From contig NW_027490120.1 in assembly GCF_050948175.1 (NCBI RefSeq), forward strand, positions 186,001-250,000: DNA of 64,000 nucleotides, in the 5' to 3' direction. The translations under genes and the position numbers were made by a program. Below, piece after piece: positions 38,201-51,287 of this stretch. This stretch comes from Xylocopa sonorina (Eukaryota > Arthropoda > Insecta > Hymenoptera > Apidae). Positions within the stretch are counted from its first letter, which is position 1, and each line of letters begins with the position of its first letter. The notes under the pieces are model-generated. The model was not told the origin of the DNA. It ran no database searches and was given only the letters and a program-made list of their open reading frames with translations.

Positions 38201-40508
38201 AGAAATCTGCAAACGCTATTTCCTAGCAGGGATGTGTCGCATTTACATTCAGTTGAAGTGAATATGAGGTATACATGACACTTCGCAATGAATATTATAT
38301 CTTACCATGAAACATAGAAATGAGATGCGATATCGAGTTTTAAGAAGCATTCGAAATCTATTGCTACGATACGTAGAAATCTGCAAACGCTATTTCCTAG
38401 CAGGGAAGTGTCGCATTTACATTCAGTTGAAGTGAATATGAGGTATACATGACACTTCGCAATGAATATTATATCTTGTCATGAAACATAGAAATAAGAT
38501 GCGATATCGAGTTTTAAGAAGCATTCGAACTCTATTGCTACGATACGTAGACATCTGCAAACGCTATTTCCTAGCAAGGAAGTGTCGCATTTACATTCTT
38601 TTGATGTGAGTACGAGGTAATCATGATACTTCGCATTGAATATAATATCTTATCATGAAACACAGGAATGAGATGCGATATCGCGTTTTAAGAAGCATTC
38701 GAACTCTACTGCTACGACACGTAGACATCTGCAAACGCTATTTCCTAGCAAGGGAGAGTCGCATTTACATTCATTTCAAGCGTATGCAAGGTATACATGA
38801 CACTTCACAATGAATATTATATCTTACCATGAAACATAGAAATGAGATGCGATATCGAGTTTTAAGAAGCATTCGAACTCTACTACTACGACACGTAGAC
38901 ATCTGCAAACGCTATTTCCTAGCAAGGGAGAGTCGCATTTACATTCATTTCAAGCGTATGCAATGTATACATGACACTTCACAATGAATATTATATCTTA
39001 CCATGAAACATAGAAATGAGATGCGATATCGAGTTTTAAGAAGCATTCGAACTCTATTGCTACGATACGTAGACAACTGCAAACGCTATTTCCTAGAAAG
39101 GAAGTGTCGCATTTACATTCATTTCAAGCGTATGCAAGGTATACATGACACTTCGCATTGAATATTATATCTTACCATGAAACATAGAAATGAGATGCGA
39201 TATCACGTTTTGAGAAGCATTCGAACTCTATTGCTACGATACGTAGACAACTGCAAACGCTATTTCCTAGAAAGGAAGTGTCGCATTTACATTCATTTCA
39301 AGCGTATGCAAGGTATTCATGACACTTCGCAATGAATAATATATCTTACCACGAAACATAGAAATGAGATGCGATATCGCGTTTTGAGAAGCATTCGAAC
39401 TCTACTGCTACGATACGCAGACATCTGCAAACGCTATTTCCTAGCAAGGAAGTGTCGCATTTACATTCATTTGAAGTGAATACGAGGTAATCATGACACT
39501 TCGCAATGAATATTATATCTTACCATGAAACATAGAAATGAGATGCGATATCGAGTTTTAAGAAGCATTCGAAATCTATTGCTACGATACGTAGAAATCT
39601 GCAAACGCTATTTCCTAGCAGGGATGTGTCGCATTTACATTCAGTTGAAGTGAATATGAGGTATACATGACACATCGCAATGAATATTATATCTTACCAT
39701 GAAACATAGAAATGAGATGCGATATCGAGTTTTAAGAAGCATTCGAAATCTATTGCTACGATACGTAGAAATCTGCAAACGCTATTTCCTAGCAGGGAAG
39801 TGTCGCATTTACATTCAGTTGAAGTGAATATGAGGTATACATGACACTTCGCAATGAATATTATATCTTGTCATGAAACATAGAAATAAGATGCGATATC
39901 GCGTTTTAAGAAGCATTCGAACTCTATTGCTACGATACGCAGATACCTGCAAACGCTATTTCCTAGCAAGGAAGTGTCGCATTTACATTCATTTGAAGTG
40001 AATACGAGGTAATCATGATACTTCGCATTGAATATAATATCTTATCATGAAACACAGGAATGAGATGCGATATCGCGTTTTAAGAAGCATTCGAACTCTA
40101 CTGCTACGACACGTAGACATCTGCAAACGCTATTTCCTAGCAAGGGAGAGTTGCATTTACATTCATTTCAAGCGTATGCAAGGTATACATGACACTTCAC
40201 AATGAATATTATATCTTACCATGAAACATAGAAATGAGATGCGATATCGAGTTTTAAGAAGCATTCGAACTCTATTGCTACGATACGTAGACAACTGCAA
40301 ACGCTATTTCCTAGAAAAGAAGTGTCGCATTTACATTCATTTCAAGCGTATGCAAGGTATACATGACACTTCGCATTGAATATAATATCTTACCGTGAAA
40401 CATAGAAATGAGATGCGATATCGAGTTTTAAGAAGCATTCGAACTCTATTGCTACGATACGTAGACAACTGCAAACGCTATTTCCTAGAAAGGAAGTGTC
40501 GCATTTAC
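35289..40508 (+). repeat. 8-mer and 8+3-mer higher-order repeats (1392 and 1914 bp)
   Basis: The mark ATTCTTTTGATGTGAGTACG lies at 35289, 36681 and 38595. The mark GGTATTCATG followed by GAATAATATATCTTACCACG lies at 36006, 37398 and 39312. First spacings are 1392 bp (8 monomers) and second spacings 1914 bp (11 monomers). The 522-bp excess sits at about 37652-38170 and looks like three monomers duplicated inside one unit. The GGGATGTGTCGC mark at 36317, 38231 and 39623 gives the same 1914 and 1392 values in reverse order, which fits. A TGCAATGTATAC variant at 37045 and 38959 shows descent between units. Confidence 0.82.
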
Positions 40509-43500
40509 ATTCATTTCAAGCGTATGCAAGGTATACATGACACTTCGCATTGAATATTATATCTTACCATGAAACATAGAAATGAGATGCGACATCACGT
40601 TTTGAGAAGCATTCGAACTCTATTGCTACGATACGTAGACAACTGCAAACGCTATTTCCTAGAAAGGAAGTGTCGCATTTACATTCATTTCAAGCGTATG
40701 CAAGGTATACATGACACTTCACAATGAATATTATATCTTACCATGAAACATAGAAATGAGATACGATATCGAGTTTTAAGAAGCATTCGAACACTATTGC
40801 TACGATACGTAGACATCTGCAAACGCTATTTCCTATCAAGGGAGAGTCGCATTTACATTCATTTCAAGCGTATGCAAGGTATACATGTCACTTCACAATG
40901 AATATTATATCTTGTCATGAAACATAGAAATGAGATGCGATATCGGGTTTTGAGAAGCATTCGAACTCTAATGCTGCGATACGTAGACATCTACAAACGC
41001 TATTTCCTAGCAAGGGAGAGTCGCATTTACATTCATTTGAGGTGAATACGAGGTAATCATGACACTTCGCAATGAATATTATATCTTGTCATGAAACATA
41101 GAAATGAGATGCGATATCGCGTTTTAAGAAGCATTCGAACTCTACTGCTACGATACGCAGACATCTGCAAACGCTATTTCCTAGCAAGGAAGTGTCGCAT
41201 TTACATTCATTTGAAGTGAATACGAGGTAATCATGACACTTCGCAATGAATATTATATCTTACCATGAAACATAGAAATGAGATGCGATATCGAGTTTTA
41301 AGAAGCATTCGAAATCTATTGCTACGATACGTAGAAATCTGCAAACGCTATTTCCTAGCAGGGAAGTGTCGCATTTACATTCAGTTGAAGTGAATATGAG
41401 GTATACATGACACTTCGCAATGAATATTATATCTTGTCATGAAACATAGAAATAAGATGCGATATCGCGTTTTAAGAAGCATTCGAAATCTATAGCTACG
41501 ATACGTAGAAATCTGCAAACGCTATTTCCTAGCAGGGAAGTGTCGCATTTACATTCAGTTGAAGTGAATATGAGGTATACATGACACTTCACAATGAATA
41601 TTATATCTTACCATGAAACATAGAAATGAGATGCGATATCGAGTTTTAAGTAGCATTCGAACTCTATTGCTGCGATACGTAGACAACTGCAAACGCTATT
41701 TCCTAGAAAGGAAGTGTCGCATTTACATTCATTTCAAGCGTATGCAAGGTATACATGACACTTCGCATTGAATATTATATCTTACCATGAAACATAGTAA
41801 TGAGATGCGATATCACGTTTTGAGAAGCATTCGAACTCTATTGCTACGATACGTAGACAACTGCAAACGCTATTTCCTAGAAAGGAAGTGTCGCATTTAC
41901 ATTCATTTCAAGCGTATGCAAGGTATACATGACACTTCGCATTGAATATTATATCTTACCATGAAACATAGAAATGAGATGCGATATCACGTTTTGAGAA
42001 GCATTCGAACACTATTGCTACGATACGTAGACAACTGCAAACGCTATTTCCTAGAAAGGAAGTGTCGCATTTACATTCATTTGAAGTGAATACGAGGTAA
42101 TCATGACACTTCGCAATGAATATTATATCTTACCATGAAACATAGAAATGAGATGCGATATCGAGTTTTAAGAAGCATTCGAAATCTATTGCTACGATAC
42201 GTAGAAATCTGCAAACGCTATTTCCTAGCAGGGAAGTGTCGCATTTACATTCAGTTGAAGTGAATATGAGGTATACATGACACTTCGCAATGAATATTAT
42301 ATCTTGTCATGAAACATAGAAATAAGATGCGATATCGCGTTTTAAGAAGCATTCGAACTCTATTGCTACGATACGCAGATATCTGCAAACGCTATTTCCT
42401 AGCAAGGAAGTGTCGCATTTACATTCATTTGAAGTGAATACGAGGTAATCATGACACTTCGCAATGAATATTATATCTTGTCATGAAACATAGAAATAAG
42501 ATGCGATATCCCGTTTTGAGAAGCATTAGAACTCTATTGCTTCGATACGTAGACATCTGCAAAGGCTATATCCTAGCAAGGAAGTGTCTCATTTACATTC
42601 ATTTGAAGTGTATCCGAGGTATACATGACACTTCGCAATGTATATTATATCTTACCATCAAACATAGAAATGAGATGCGATATCACGTTTTGAGAAGCAT
42701 TCGAACTCTACTGCTACGACACGTAGACATCTGCAAACGCTATTTCCTAGCAAGGGAGAGTCGCATTTACATTCATTTCAAGCGTATGCAAGGTATACAT
42801 GACACTTCACAATGAATATTATATCTTACCATGAAACATAGAAATGAGATGCGATATCGAGTTTTAAGAAGCATTCGAACTCTATTGCTACGATACGTAG
42901 ACAACTGCAAACGCTATTTCCTAGAAAGGAAGTGTCGCATTTACATTCATTTCAAGCGTATGCAAGGTATACATGACACTTCGCATTGAATATTATATCT
43001 TACCATGAAACATAGAAATGAGATGCGATATCACGTTTTGAGAAGCATTCGAACTCTATTGCTACGATACGTAGACAACTGCAAACGCTATTTCCTAGAA
43101 AGGAAGTGTCGCATTTACATTCATTTCAAGCGCATGCAAGGTATTCATGACACTTCGCAATGAATAATATATCTTACCACGAAACATAGAAATGAGATGC
43201 GATATCGCGTTTTGAGAAGCATTCGAACTCTACTGCTACGATACGCAGACATCTGCAAACGCTATTTCCTAGCAAGGAAGTGTCGCATTTACATTCATTT
43301 GAAGTGAATACGAGGTAATCATGACACTTCGCAATGAATATTATATCTTACCATGAAACATAGAAATGAGATGCGATATCGAGTTTTAAGAAGCATTCGA
43401 AATCTATTGCTACGATACGTAGAAATCTGCAAACGCTATTTCCTAGCAGGGAAGTGTCGCATTTACATTCAGTTGAAGTGAATATGAGGTATACATGACA

Positions 43501-43631
43501 CTTCGCAATGAATATTATATCTTGTCATGAAACATAGAAATAAGATGCGATATCGCGTTTTAAGAAGCATTCCAACTCTATTGCTACGATACGCAGATAC
43601 CTGCAAACGCTATTTCCTAGCAAGGAAGTGT
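40509..43631 (+). repeat. 174-bp satellite array, homogeneous core, middle part
   Basis: About 18 monomers of the same subtypes as the 31-40 kb stretch. It contains a GGGTTTTGAG/GCTGCGATACG monomer near 40942 that resembles those at 30680 and 31723, and the second copy of the 58-monomer-spaced block. No gene. Confidence 0.95.
42131..42702 (+). repeat. block shared at a distance of 58 monomers, copy 2
   Basis: Second copy of 32039-32610. After it the array continues with the CTACTGCTACGACACG/GGGAGAGTCGC subtype, where copy 1 continues with ATCTCTATTGC. Confidence 0.8.
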
Positions 43632-46600
43632 CGCATTTACATTCATTTCAAGCGTATGCTAGGTATACATGACACTTCACAATGAATATTATATCTTACC
43701 ATGAAACATAGAAATGAGATGCGATATCGCGTTTTAAGAAGCATTCGAACTCTACTGCTACGATACGCAGACATCTGCAAACGCTATTTCCTAGCAAGGG
43801 AGAGTCGCATTTACATTCATTTCAAGCGTATGCAAGGTATACATGACACTTCACAATGAATATTATATCTTACCATGAAACATAGAAATGAGATGCGATA
43901 TCGAGTTTTAAGAAGCATTCGAACTATATTGCTACGATACGTAGACAACTGCAAACGCTATTTCCTAGAAAGGAAGTGTCGCATTTACATTCATTTCAAG
44001 CGTATGCAAGGTATACATGACACTTCGCATTGAATATTATATGTTACCATGAAACATAGAAATGAGATGCGATATCACGTTTTGAGAAGCATTCGAACTC
44101 TATTGCTACGATACGTAGACAACTGCAAACGCTATTTCCTAGAAAGGAAGTGTCGCATTTACATTCATTTCAAGCGTATGCAAGGTATGCATGACACTTC
44201 GCAATGAATAATATATCTTACCACGAAACATAGAAATGAGATGCGATATCGCGTTTTGAGAAGCATTCGAACTCTATTGCTACGATACGTAGACATCTGC
44301 AAACGCTATTTCCTAGCAAGGAAGTGTCGCATTTACATTCATTGGAAGTGAATACGAGGTAATCATGATACTTCGCATTGAATATTATATCATATCATGA
44401 AACATAGGAATGAGATGCGATATCGCGTTTTAAGAAGCATTCGAACTCTACTGCTACGATACGCAGACATCTGCAAACGCTATTTCCTAGCAAGGGAGAG
44501 TCGCATTTACATTCATTTGAAGCGTATGCAAGGTGTACATGACACTTCACAATGAATATTATATCTTAACATGAAACATAGAAATGAGTTGCGAAATCGC
44601 GTTTTAAGAAGCTTTCGAACTCTATTGCTACGATACGTAGACAACTGCAAACGCTATTTCCTCGAAAGGAAGTGTCGCATTTACATTCATTTCAAGCGTA
44701 TGCAAGGTATACATGACACTTTTCATTGAATATTATATCTTACCATGAAACATAGAAATGAGATGCGATATCGCGTTTTAAGAAGCATTCGAACTCTATT
44801 GCTACGATACGCAGACATTTGCAATGGCTATTTCCTAGCAAGGGAGAGGCGCATTTACATTCTTTTGAAGTGTATACGAGGTAATCAAGATACTTCGCAA
44901 TGAATATTATATCTTACCATGAAACACAGAAATGAGATGCGATATCGAGTTTTAAGAAGCATTCGAACTCTATTGCTACGATACGTAGACATCTGCAAAC
45001 GCTATTTCCTAGCAAGGAAGTGTCGCATTTACATTCTTTTGATGTGAGTACGAGGTAATCATGATACTTCGCATTGAATGTAATATCTTATCATGAAACA
45101 CAGGAATGAGATGCGATATCGCGTTTTAAGAAGCATTCGAACTCTACTGCTACGACACGTAGACATCTGCAAACGCTATTTCCTAGCAAGGGAGAGTCGC
45201 ATTTACATTCATTTCAAGCGTATGCAAGGTATACATGACACTTCACAATGATTATTATATCTTACCATGAAACATAGAAATGAGATGCGATATCGAGTTT
45301 TAAGAAGCATTCGAACTCTATTGCTACGATACGTAGACAACTGCAAACGCTATTTCCTAGAAAGGAAGTGTCGCATTTACATTTATTTCAAGCGTATGCA
45401 AGGTATACATGACACTTCGCATTGAATATTATATCTTACCATGAAACATAGAAATGAGATGCGATATCACGTTTTGAGAAGCATTCGAACTCTATTGCTA
45501 CGATACGTAGACAACTGCAAACGCTATTTCCTAGAAAGGAAGTGTCGCATTTACATTCATTTCAAGCGTATGCAAGGTATTCATGACACTTCGCAATGAA
45601 TAATATATCTTACCACGAAGCATAGAAATGAGATGCGATATCGCGTTTTGAGAAGCATTCGAACCCTACTGCTACGATACGCAGACATCTGCAAACGCTA
45701 TTTCCTAGCAAGGAAGTGTCGCATTTACATTCATTTGAAGTGAATACGAGGTAATCATGACACTTCGCAATGAATATTATATCTTACCATGAAACATAGA
45801 AATGAAATGCGATATCGAGTTTTAAGAAGCATTCGAAATCTATAGCTACGATACGTAGACATCTGCAAACGCTATTTCCTAGCAAGGAAGTGTCGCATTT
45901 ACATTCACTTGAAGTGAATACGAAGTATACATGACACTTCGCAATGAATATTATATCATATCATGAAACATAGAAATAGGATGCGATATCGCGTTTTAAG
46001 AAGCATTCGAACTCTACTGCTACGATACGCAGACATCTGCAAACGCTATTTCCTAGCAAGGGAGAGTCGCATTTACATTCATTTCAAGCGTATGCAAGGT
46101 ATACATGACACTTCACAATGAATATTATATCTTAACATGAAACATAGAAATGAGTTGCGAAATCGCGTTTTAAGAAGCATTCGAACTCTATTGCTACGAT
46201 ACGTAGACATCTGCAAACGCTATTTCCTAGCAAGGAAGTGTCGCATTTACATTCTTTTGATGTGAGTACGAGGTAATCATGATACTTCGCATTGAATATA
46301 ATATCTTATCATGAAACACAGGAATGAGATGCGATATCGCGTTTTAAGAAGCATTCGAACTCTATTGCTACGATACGTAGACAACTGCAAACGCTATTTC
46401 CTAGAAAGGAAGTGTCGCATTTACATTCATTTCAAGCGTATGCAAGGTATTCATGACACTTCGCAATGAATAATATATCTTACCACGAAACATAGAAATG
46501 AGATGCGATATCGCGTTTTGAGAAGCATTCGAAATCTACTGCTACGATACGCAGCCATCTGCAAACGCTATTTCCTAGCAAGGAAGTGTCGCATTTACAT

Positions 46601-47459
46601 TCATTTGAAGTGAATACGAGGTAATCATGACACTTCGCAATGAATATTATATCTTACCATGAAACATAGAAATGAGATGCGATATCGAGTTTTAAGAAGC
46701 ATTCGAAATCTATAGCTACGATACGTAGAAATCTGCAAACGCTATTTCCTAGCAGGGAAGTGTCGCATTTACATTCAGTTGAAGTGAATATGAGGTATAC
46801 ATGACACTTCGCAATGAATATTATATCTTGTCATGAAACATAGAAATAAGATGCGATATCGCGTTTTAAGAAGCATTCGAACTCTAGTGCTACGATACGC
46901 AGATACCTGCAAACGCTATTTCCTAGCAAGGAAGTGTCGCATTTACATTCATTTGAAGGGAATACGAGGTAATCATGATACTTCGCATTGAATATAATAT
47001 CTTATCATGAAACACAGGAATGAGATGCTATATCGCGTTTTAAGAAGCATTCGAACTCTACTGCTACGACACGTAGACATCTGCAAACGCTATTTCCTAG
47101 CAAGGGAGAGTCGCATTTACATTCATTTCAAGCGTATGCAAGGTATACATGACACTTCACAATGAATATTATATCTTACCATGAAACATAGAAATGAGAT
47201 GCGATATCGAGTTTTAAGAAGCATTCGAACTCTATTGCTACGATACGCAGACATTTGCAATGGCTATTTCCTAGCAAGGAAGTGTCGCATTTACATTCAT
47301 TTGAAGTGAATACGAAGTATACATGACACTTCGCAATGAATATTATATCTTGTCATGAAACATAGAAATAGGATGCGATATCGCGTTTTAAGAAGCATTC
47401 GAACTCTACTGCTACGATACGTAGACATCTGCAAACGCTATTTCCTAGCAAGGGAGAGG
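43632..47459 (+). repeat. 22-monomer tandem duplication, copy 1 (3828 bp)
   Basis: Identical to 47460-51287 at every mark I compared: TGCTAGGTATACATG (43657/47485), GAACTATATTGC, TATATGTTACC, CCTCGAAAGG, CACTTTTCATTG, ACATTTGCAATGG (44815/48643), TTGAATGTAATATC, GGTATTCATG (45576/49404 and 46446/50274) and GCAGCCATC (46551/50379). All give an offset of exactly 3828 bp, or 22 x 174. I did not compare every base. The left border falls just after the A/T/T versus G/A/G differences at 43626-43631, and the match ends at 47472/51300. Confidence 0.88.
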
Positions 47460-50400
47460 CGCATTTACATTCATTTCAAGCGTATGCTAGGTATACATGA
47501 CACTTCACAATGAATATTATATCTTACCATGAAACATAGAAATGAGATGCGATATCGCGTTTTAAGAAGCATTCGAACTCTACTGCTACGATACGCAGAC
47601 ATCTGCAAACGCTATTTCCTAGCAAGGGAGAGTCGCATTTACATTCATTTCAAGCGTATGCAAGGTATACATGACACTTCACAATGAATATTATATCTTA
47701 CCATGAAACATAGAAATGAGATGCGATATCGAGTTTTAAGAAGCATTCGAACTATATTGCTACGATACGTAGACAACTGCAAACGCTATTTCCTAGAAAG
47801 GAAGTGTCGCATTTACATTCATTTCAAGCGTATGCAAGGTATACATGACACTTCGCATTGAATATTATATGTTACCATGAAACATAGAAATGAGATGCGA
47901 TATCACGTTTTGAGAAGCATTCGAACTCTATTGCTACGATACGTAGACAACTGCAAACGCTATTTCCTAGAAAGGAAGTGTCGCATTTACATTCATTTCA
48001 AGCGTATGCAAGGTATGCATGACACTTCGCAATGAATAATATATCTTACCACGAAACATAGAAATGAGATGCGATATCGCGTTTTGAGAAGCATTCGAAC
48101 TCTATTGCTACGATACGTAGACATCTGCAAACGCTATTTCCTAGCAAGGAAGTGTCGCATTTACATTCATTGGAAGTGAATACGAGGTAATCATGATACT
48201 TCGCATTGAATATTATATCATATCATGAAACATAGGAATGAGATGCGATATCGCGTTTTAAGAAGCATTCGAACTCTACTGCTACGATACGCAGACATCT
48301 GCAAACGCTATTTCCTAGCAAGGGAGAGTCGCATTTACATTCATTTGAAGCGTATGCAAGGTGTACATGACACTTCACAATGAATATTATATCTTAACAT
48401 GAAACATAGAAATGAGTTGCGAAATCGCGTTTTAAGAAGCTTTCGAACTCTATTGCTACGATACGTAGACAACTGCAAACGCTATTTCCTCGAAAGGAAG
48501 TGTCGCATTTACATTCATTTCAAGCGTATGCAAGGTATACATGACACTTTTCATTGAATATTATATCTTACCATGAAACATAGAAATGAGATGCGATATC
48601 GCGTTTTAAGAAGCATTCGAACTCTATTGCTACGATACGCAGACATTTGCAATGGCTATTTCCTAGCAAGGGAGAGGCGCATTTACATTCTTTTGAAGTG
48701 TATACGAGGTAATCAAGATACTTCGCAATGAATATTATATCTTACCATGAAACACAGAAATGAGATGCGATATCGAGTTTTAAGAAGCATTCGAACTCTA
48801 TTGCTACGATACGTAGACATCTGCAAACGCTATTTCCTAGCAAGGAAGTGTCGCATTTACATTCTTTTGATGTGAGTACGAGGTAATCATGATACTTCGC
48901 ATTGAATGTAATATCTTATCATGAAACACAGGAATGAGATGCGATATCGCGTTTTAAGAAGCATTCGAACTCTACTGCTACGACACGTAGACATCTGCAA
49001 ACGCTATTTCCTAGCAAGGGAGAGTCGCATTTACATTCATTTCAAGCGTATGCAAGGTATACATGACACTTCACAATGATTATTATATCTTACCATGAAA
49101 CATAGAAATGAGATGCGATATCGAGTTTTAAGAAGCATTCGAACTCTATTGCTACGATACGTAGACAACTGCAAACGCTATTTCCTAGAAAGGAAGTGTC
49201 GCATTTACATTTATTTCAAGCGTATGCAAGGTATACATGACACTTCGCATTGAATATTATATCTTACCATGAAACATAGAAATGAGATGCGATATCACGT
49301 TTTGAGAAGCATTCGAACTCTATTGCTACGATACGTAGACAACTGCAAACGCTATTTCCTAGAAAGGAAGTGTCGCATTTACATTCATTTCAAGCGTATG
49401 CAAGGTATTCATGACACTTCGCAATGAATAATATATCTTACCACGAAGCATAGAAATGAGATGCGATATCGCGTTTTGAGAAGCATTCGAACCCTACTGC
49501 TACGATACGCAGACATCTGCAAACGCTATTTCCTAGCAAGGAAGTGTCGCATTTACATTCATTTGAAGTGAATACGAGGTAATCATGACACTTCGCAATG
49601 AATATTATATCTTACCATGAAACATAGAAATGAAATGCGATATCGAGTTTTAAGAAGCATTCGAAATCTATAGCTACGATACGTAGACATCTGCAAACGC
49701 TATTTCCTAGCAAGGAAGTGTCGCATTTACATTCACTTGAAGTGAATACGAAGTATACATGACACTTCGCAATGAATATTATATCATATCATGAAACATA
49801 GAAATAGGATGCGATATCGCGTTTTAAGAAGCATTCGAACTCTACTGCTACGATACGCAGACATCTGCAAACGCTATTTCCTAGCAAGGGAGAGTCGCAT
49901 TTACATTCATTTCAAGCGTATGCAAGGTATACATGACACTTCACAATGAATATTATATCTTAACATGAAACATAGAAATGAGTTGCGAAATCGCGTTTTA
50001 AGAAGCATTCGAACTCTATTGCTACGATACGTAGACATCTGCAAACGCTATTTCCTAGCAAGGAAGTGTCGCATTTACATTCTTTTGATGTGAGTACGAG
50101 GTAATCATGATACTTCGCATTGAATATAATATCTTATCATGAAACACAGGAATGAGATGCGATATCGCGTTTTAAGAAGCATTCGAACTCTATTGCTACG
50201 ATACGTAGACAACTGCAAACGCTATTTCCTAGAAAGGAAGTGTCGCATTTACATTCATTTCAAGCGTATGCAAGGTATTCATGACACTTCGCAATGAATA
50301 ATATATCTTACCACGAAACATAGAAATGAGATGCGATATCGCGTTTTGAGAAGCATTCGAAATCTACTGCTACGATACGCAGCCATCTGCAAACGCTATT

Positions 50401-51287
50401 TCCTAGCAAGGAAGTGTCGCATTTACATTCATTTGAAGTGAATACGAGGTAATCATGACACTTCGCAATGAATATTATATCTTACCATGAAACATAGAAA
50501 TGAGATGCGATATCGAGTTTTAAGAAGCATTCGAAATCTATAGCTACGATACGTAGAAATCTGCAAACGCTATTTCCTAGCAGGGAAGTGTCGCATTTAC
50601 ATTCAGTTGAAGTGAATATGAGGTATACATGACACTTCGCAATGAATATTATATCTTGTCATGAAACATAGAAATAAGATGCGATATCGCGTTTTAAGAA
50701 GCATTCGAACTCTAGTGCTACGATACGCAGATACCTGCAAACGCTATTTCCTAGCAAGGAAGTGTCGCATTTACATTCATTTGAAGGGAATACGAGGTAA
50801 TCATGATACTTCGCATTGAATATAATATCTTATCATGAAACACAGGAATGAGATGCTATATCGCGTTTTAAGAAGCATTCGAACTCTACTGCTACGACAC
50901 GTAGACATCTGCAAACGCTATTTCCTAGCAAGGGAGAGTCGCATTTACATTCATTTCAAGCGTATGCAAGGTATACATGACACTTCACAATGAATATTAT
51001 ATCTTACCATGAAACATAGAAATGAGATGCGATATCGAGTTTTAAGAAGCATTCGAACTCTATTGCTACGATACGCAGACATTTGCAATGGCTATTTCCT
51101 AGCAAGGAAGTGTCGCATTTACATTCATTTGAAGTGAATACGAAGTATACATGACACTTCGCAATGAATATTATATCTTGTCATGAAACATAGAAATAGG
51201 ATGCGATATCGCGTTTTAAGAAGCATTCGAACTCTACTGCTACGATACGTAGACATCTGCAAACGCTATTTCCTAGCAAGGGAGAGG
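47460..51287 (+). repeat. 22-monomer tandem duplication, copy 2 (3828 bp)
   Basis: Directly abuts copy 1 with no spacer. No difference from copy 1 was found at the compared marks, so this is probably the youngest large event in the window, or else an assembly duplication. Copy 2 ends where the sequence continues TTCTTTTGAAGTG instead of TTCATTTCAAGCG. Confidence 0.88.
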
